The notes beneath the pieces were generated by a model. The model was not told where the DNA came from. It saw only the letters and a program-made list of their open reading frames with translations, and did not search any database. From Nitrososphaerota archaeon (GTDB taxonomy: Archaea; Thermoproteota; Nitrososphaeria; Nitrososphaerales; CADDZS01): DNA of 8,669 bases. The position numbers and the translations under genes were made by a program. The stretch lies in contig JAPCJV010000055.1 in assembly GCA_027886785.1 (NCBI GenBank), positions 1 to 8,669 on the forward strand. Reading direction: 5' to 3'. Within the stretch, counting starts at the first letter, position 1, and the number at the start of each line of letters is the position of its first letter. Positions 6,138 through 8,669 of the stretch are shown here, piece after piece.

Positions 6138-6472
6138 GTCATGGACTCGCTGTCAGAGTCTGACGCTTCAGTCGAGGCAGCTTCTGCACTGCCCCCAGCT
6201 GCAGCCCCACCGACCACTGTGGCGCTGGCGAATCTCGGACCCACTCGGTCAACTTTGATCTTGACCTTTTGTCCGACCTTTGCTCCTTGAACGAAGATCA
6301 CGAAACCTTGGACTTTTGCGACACCGTCGCCCCGTCGTGAAAGTTCAGTGACTTCTACGTCGTATTCCTTTCCTACTTCTACCGGCTTGGGACCCATTGG
6401 AGGTCTTCCTCCACCGAATCCGCCCCTGTTTCCTCCGTAACCGCGATTGTCGCGGTCTCTTCCGTAGCTCAT
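6107..6472 (-). CDS. Small TRAM-domain protein, probable RNA-binding/RNA chaperone
   Basis: Stand-alone TRAM proteins of archaea bind RNA and are thought to act as cold-shock-like RNA chaperones. This 121-residue protein has a disordered Arg/Gly-rich N-terminus (1-28, with repeated RGYGG/GGFGGG units). One TRAM beta-barrel follows (about 29-87), with the core VGKEYDVEVTELSRRGDGVAK (33-53), GFVIFVQGAKVGQKVKIKV (56-74) and the closing RFASATVV. An Ala/Gly then Ser/Asp/Glu-rich acidic tail (88-121) ends it. The ATG at 6472 is chosen because MSYGRDRD is a typical family N-terminus and a TATA element lies about 40 bases upstream. An upstream in-frame TTG at 6532 lies before that promoter. It is transcribed alone, convergent with the coiled-coil gene. 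Confidence 0.9.
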   Translation of the reverse strand: MSYGRDRDNRGYGGNRGGFGGGRPPMGPKPVEVGKEYDVEVTELSRRGDGVAKVQGFVIFVQGAKVGQKVKIKVDRVGPRFASATVVGGAAAGGSAEAASTEASDSDSESMTESTSDDSSA

Positions 6473-6506
6473 GTTAGTTACGCTCAAAGCACTTTTTCTT
6501 CTTGCC

Positions 6507-6517
6507 GTGATATAAGG
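6507..6517 (-). promoter_or_regulatory. TATA box of the TRAM gene
   Basis: The minus strand reads CCTTATATCAC. A start about 26 bases downstream, near 6485, would give a 5' leader of about 12 bases before the ATG at 6472, typical of archaeal mRNAs. The 6473-6507 segment shows no clear Shine-Dalgarno. Confidence 0.55.
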
Positions 6518-6532
6518 AAAGCTACTCAGCAA

Positions 6533-6960
6533 AACTGAAACTGGAGGTTCCTATCTCAACAATCTTCTCTCGAAAAACTGACTCAGTTATGATTAATGAG
6601 AAAGAGGCCCGATCGCAGGAGAGAAGGTATTTGGGACTAGCAGGAAGTCGATTTCCAAAAAGTACATTTCTTAGGAAGAGAGCTGTCGCGCTGAATCCCC
6701 AAATTTGTTTTTTGTAGAAAATTCACTGATAGCTATTCAGAGTTCGTTTCACGTTGAACGGTACGAAACTTTGCACCGCTGAGCAATCGGGCGAGAAATG
6801 GCTACAGCAATGAAATTTTAGAGCAATAGGAATCACATTCACATTAGATCGATTATCAGGGGCCTGCAGTTCATTCATTTTGCAACGTAAAGTAAATGCA
6901 CCATCTCAATTTTTCTCGTCATTAGACTCTGGATCTGGAGAGACTATGGAAAACGTGTAA
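6533..6960. other. Spacer with no supportable gene
   Basis: About 430 bases between the TRAM promoter and the zinc-finger promoter. Only short ORFs occur, of 42 codons (6589-6717, plus) and 51 codons (6723-6878, minus), with no recognisable motif and no convincing promoter. There are no tRNA arms, box C/D pairs or long repeats. A weak inverted repeat, GTTTC/GAAAC, sits at about 6746-6769. Confidence 0.5.
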
Positions 6961-6972
6961 ATATCCAAACGG

Positions 6973-6980
6973 GATATATC
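6973..6980 (+). promoter_or_regulatory. TATA box of the zinc-finger gene
   Basis: GATATATC is preceded by A/C-rich AAACGG, a plausible BRE region, and centred about 28 bases before the ATG at 7005. That spacing predicts transcription starting at or within a few bases of the ATG, giving a leaderless mRNA. Confidence 0.6.
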
Positions 6981-7004
6981 TTTAGATTGGAACGAAAAAG
7001 GAAA

Positions 7005-7142
7005 ATGAGATACTCGTGCACGCAATGTGAACGTACCCTCCAGAACAGGGGAGATGCGGACGCACACGAACACGAAACGGGCCACAAGGTCGAGCTCGCA
7101 ATCAGCGCGACTTATTGGGGAGCCCATCTGGTTACCGTTTAG
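7005..7142 (+). CDS. Small C2H2 zinc-finger protein (45 residues)
   Basis: The ORF encodes MRYSCTQCER at its start and ends with TYWGAHLVTV. It contains one classical finger: Cys5-x2-Cys8-x12-His21-x5-His27, or His23 and His27 as the second pair. His27 sits in ETGHKVEL, the TGH ending common in small archaeal C2H2 proteins. The finger fills residues 3-31, leaving a short hydrophobic tail. The family binds zinc; DNA, RNA or protein partners are unknown here. Support for a real gene includes an ATG start, a TATA box at leaderless distance, and a hairpin with a T7 tract 55-86 bases after the stop. It is short enough to be missed by length cut-offs. It has no close operon partner; the helicase 155 bases downstream has its own possible promoter. 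Confidence 0.75.
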   Translation: MRYSCTQCERTLQNRGDADAHEHETGHKVELAISATYWGAHLVTV

Positions 7143-7196
7143 AGAACCAAAAAAGCGGAATCTCGCGCGAACCCTCAGAAGAGGTTTTGCATTTGT

Positions 7197-7228
7197 GTGG
7201 GTCTGTATCCCACCTTCCTCGTTTTTTT
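7197..7228 (+). terminator. Terminator after the zinc-finger gene
   Basis: GTGGG (7197-7201) and CCCAC (7209-7213) pair around a 7-base loop. Pyrimidine-rich CTTCCTCG and seven Ts (7222-7228) follow. The T-tract alone would suffice in archaea. It separates the zinc-finger gene from the helicase downstream. Confidence 0.55.
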
Positions 7229-7261
7229 ATGATAAGGTAACTTTACGTTCTACGAAGAATC

Positions 7262-7268
7262 ATAAAAT
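7262..7268 (+). promoter_or_regulatory. Possible TATA element of the helicase gene
   Basis: ATAAAAT lies about 30 bases before the GTG at 7298, which would give a leaderless or very short-leader message. It is weaker than the other TATA boxes here. TTATGATAA at 7227-7235 is an alternative. Confidence 0.3.
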
Positions 7269-7297
7269 CTAGGAAAGTATTCGGTGAATTTTCTTCC

Positions 7298-8669
7298 GTG
7301 ACAGACTCCTCAGTCTCGCTCTCTGCACAGGCGGAGAGAAAATCCAGACCGGATCTGCCCATTTTTTCCATCATAGACTCCATGAATTTTGACGACCACT
7401 TTGTCCTCCTGGGAGACGTCGGGACGGGCAAAACTACGGTTACTCCCGTCTACGAATTCAAGAAAAGCGAGATGCGGCGAGAGATCGTGATCCGGGAACC
7501 GTCGAGGGCTTCCTGTAATGCTCTATACTATTCGCTGGAAGCGCTCTATCCCGAGGTGAAGAGCGAACTCGCAGTCATTACCAAAGATACCAAGCTCAAT
7601 ATCGATGGCAGGATCAAGATCGTCACCGACGGCGTTTTACTTCGCATGCTAGCGGAAAATTCTCTGAATAACGTCTCGCTTTACTTTGATGAAAGTCACC
7701 AGATGACTTCGCAGCTGGAGCTCTGCATGTCTCTTGCCAAGAAAAATATGCTCGAGGGGAAGTGCCGGGGCAACCTGTTTCGGATCATGAGCGCCACCAT
7801 CAATCCCAGCGAATTTTTGGCTTTCATGAACATCCAGAATCTATACACGATCTCCGGGAGAAGGTTCCCCGTTTCCATCGAGCTCGAAATCGCCAAGGAC
7901 ACAAATGAAATGCTCGATCGGTTGTCTTACTATTTCAGCAGCCAACCAGGGAACGAGTCCTGGATCGTTTTCCTGCCCACCCGACGACTTGTGGAGAAAT
8001 TTGCGGGGAGCTATGGAGGCATATATCTTCACGGAGGTCTTGAAGGAGCAGAAGTAAACAAAATCCAGCAAAGGGCTGAGCTCGACAAAAATCTGATGAT
8101 CTTTGCGACAAACGTGATTGCATCTTCCGTCAATATTTACGTAGATAACGTGTTGATCTTCAATGAAGCCATTGAGGGAAGAGACAAGTTAGGGCACAAG
8201 GTGCTCGAATACAAATCGATCGACAACAATTCGCTTCTTCAGATGATGGGGAGAATCGGCCGGTTCAAGCCGGGCAGAGCCGTGATCTTGACAGACGTTC
8301 CCATACCGAAAACAATACTGCCCACGAAGGTCTTCAAGGCTTTGGAGCGCGAGACTCCCTTCGACCTCGTACTGTTGATGGCGAGGTACGGACTGAAGTT
8401 GAGCGAATTGGAATTCATGTCCAAGCTGAATCACAAGGAAATTGAATTCGCGCAAGAATGGCTATTCCAGATCAGAGCGATTGAAAAAGAGACCCATGCC
8501 ATAACGGAGAAGGGAATTTTGATGACGGAGATCCCCTACGATCCAGACTTTGCCCACATGATCTCCGAGACGTTACTGGAGGGGGACATGGAAATAGCCA
8601 GATTTCTGCTAGCTTCTGGAGCTTTTGGCGACTCGCTGAACCACGCGTACAAACTGGAGATGGAAGCCC
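7298..8669 (+). CDS. DEAH/RHA-type superfamily 2 helicase, C-terminus outside the window
   Basis: Predicted NTP-dependent, probably 3'-5', RNA (or DNA) helicase. The 457 visible residues show the DEAH/RHA motifs in order: LPI (20-22) before motif I GDVGTGKTT (39-47), Ia REPSRAS (66-72), Ib TDGVLLRML (110-118), II DESH (131-134), III SAT (165-167), IV VFLPTRR (224-230), V FATNVIASSVNI (269-280), VI QMMGRIGRFKPGR (315-327). A winged-helix stretch follows, ITEKGILMTEIPYDPDFAHM (402-421), as in HrpA/HrpB and poxvirus NPH-II. The C-terminal ratchet region is cut by the window edge. Motif II reads DESH, not DEAH, and motif VI begins QMMGRIGR where QRxGRxGR is usual. GTG 7298 is chosen because the ATG at 7382 would lose LPI; the frame is open back to a TAA at 7238 with no other NTG. 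It stands alone on this strand. Confidence 0.85.
   Translation, partial: MTDSSVSLSAQAERKSRPDLPIFSIIDSMNFDDHFVLLGDVGTGKTTVTPVYEFKKSEMRREIVIREPSRASCNALYYSLEALYPEVKSELAVITKDTKLNIDGRIKIVTDGVLLRMLAENSLNNVSLYFDESHQMTSQLELCMSLAKKNMLEGKCRGNLFRIMSATINPSEFLAFMNIQNLYTISGRRFPVSIELEIAKDTNEMLDRLSYYFSSQPGNESWIVFLPTRRLVEKFAGSYGGIYLHGGLEGAEVNKIQQRAELDKNLMIFATNVIASSVNIYVDNVLIFNEAIEGRDKLGHKVLEYKSIDNNSLLQMMGRIGRFKPGRAVILTDVPIPKTILPTKVFKALERETPFDLVLLMARYGLKLSELEFMSKLNHKEIEFAQEWLFQIRAIEKETHAITEKGILMTEIPYDPDFAHMISETLLEGDMEIARFLLASGAFGDSLNHAYKLEMEA

Noticed and set aside
6473..6532. TTG-started N-terminal extension of the TRAM protein
   Set aside because: It would begin upstream of the TATA box at 6507-6517, and the family start MSYGRD lies at the ATG at 6472.
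6589..6717. 42-codon plus-strand ORF with a basic product
   Set aside because: ATG start, but there is no TATA element or Shine-Dalgarno at a useful distance and the product matches nothing recognisable.
6723..6878. 51-codon minus-strand ORF containing four cysteines
   Set aside because: The Cys/His spacing fits no zinc-binding pattern I know and there is no clear promoter.
6906..7127. 73-codon ORF on the minus strand
   Set aside because: No recognisable motif or promoter, and it is antisense to the well-supported zinc-finger gene.
7027..7272. 81-codon plus-strand ORF starting from GTG
   Set aside because: It overlaps the zinc-finger ORF in another frame, has low-complexity Arg/Ser/Thr composition and no motif, and crosses the predicted T7 terminator.
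1..8669. CRISPR array, insertion sequence, prophage or defence island
   Set aside because: No regularly spaced repeats, transposase, integrase or terminal inverted repeats. The helicase alone is not enough to call a defence or mobile system.

Overview
The window looks like chromosomal DNA from an archaeon, most likely a member of the Nitrososphaerota (Thaumarchaeota). Three things point that way: a small stand-alone TRAM-domain protein with an arginine/glycine-rich N-terminus, a tiny C2H2 zinc-finger gene, and A/T-rich TATA-like elements about 25-35 bases before several starts, with little or no room for a 5' leader. Several starts are GTG or TTG. The genus is not proven from this sequence. 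No rRNA, tRNA, CRISPR array, insertion sequence or integrase was found.

Layout. Bases 1-4654, minus strand: a branched-chain amino acid operon read right to left as ilvB - ilvN - leuA - leuB. leuB runs off the left edge. The genes are packed with ATGA overlaps or short gaps and are probably co-transcribed. IlvB and IlvN form acetohydroxyacid synthase, the common first enzyme for valine and leucine (and isoleucine). LeuA and LeuB perform the first and third steps of the leucine branch. ilvC, ilvD and leuCD are not in the window.

Bases 4655-5033: an A/T-rich divergent regulatory region. On the ilvB side it has a good TATA element, a possible 31-codon leader ORF, and two hairpins between that ORF's start and ilvB. 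This arrangement resembles attenuation, which would be unusual in an archaeon. On the other side is a 16-bp perfect palindrome next to the start of a plus-strand gene.

Bases 5034-5966: a TTG-started coiled-coil protein of unknown function. It converges on the minus-strand TRAM gene (6107-6472). The space between them is dense in perfect inverted repeats and includes a hairpin plus U-tract terminator for the TRAM transcript.

Bases 6473-7004: a mostly empty divergent spacer with promoters at both ends. Bases 7005-7142: a 45-residue C2H2 zinc-finger protein with its own TATA box and a hairpin/T7 terminator. Bases 7298-8669: the first 457 residues of a DEAH/RHA-type helicase that runs off the right edge. 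This family is much better known from bacteria (HrpA/HrpB), eukaryotes and poxviruses (NPH-II) than from archaea.
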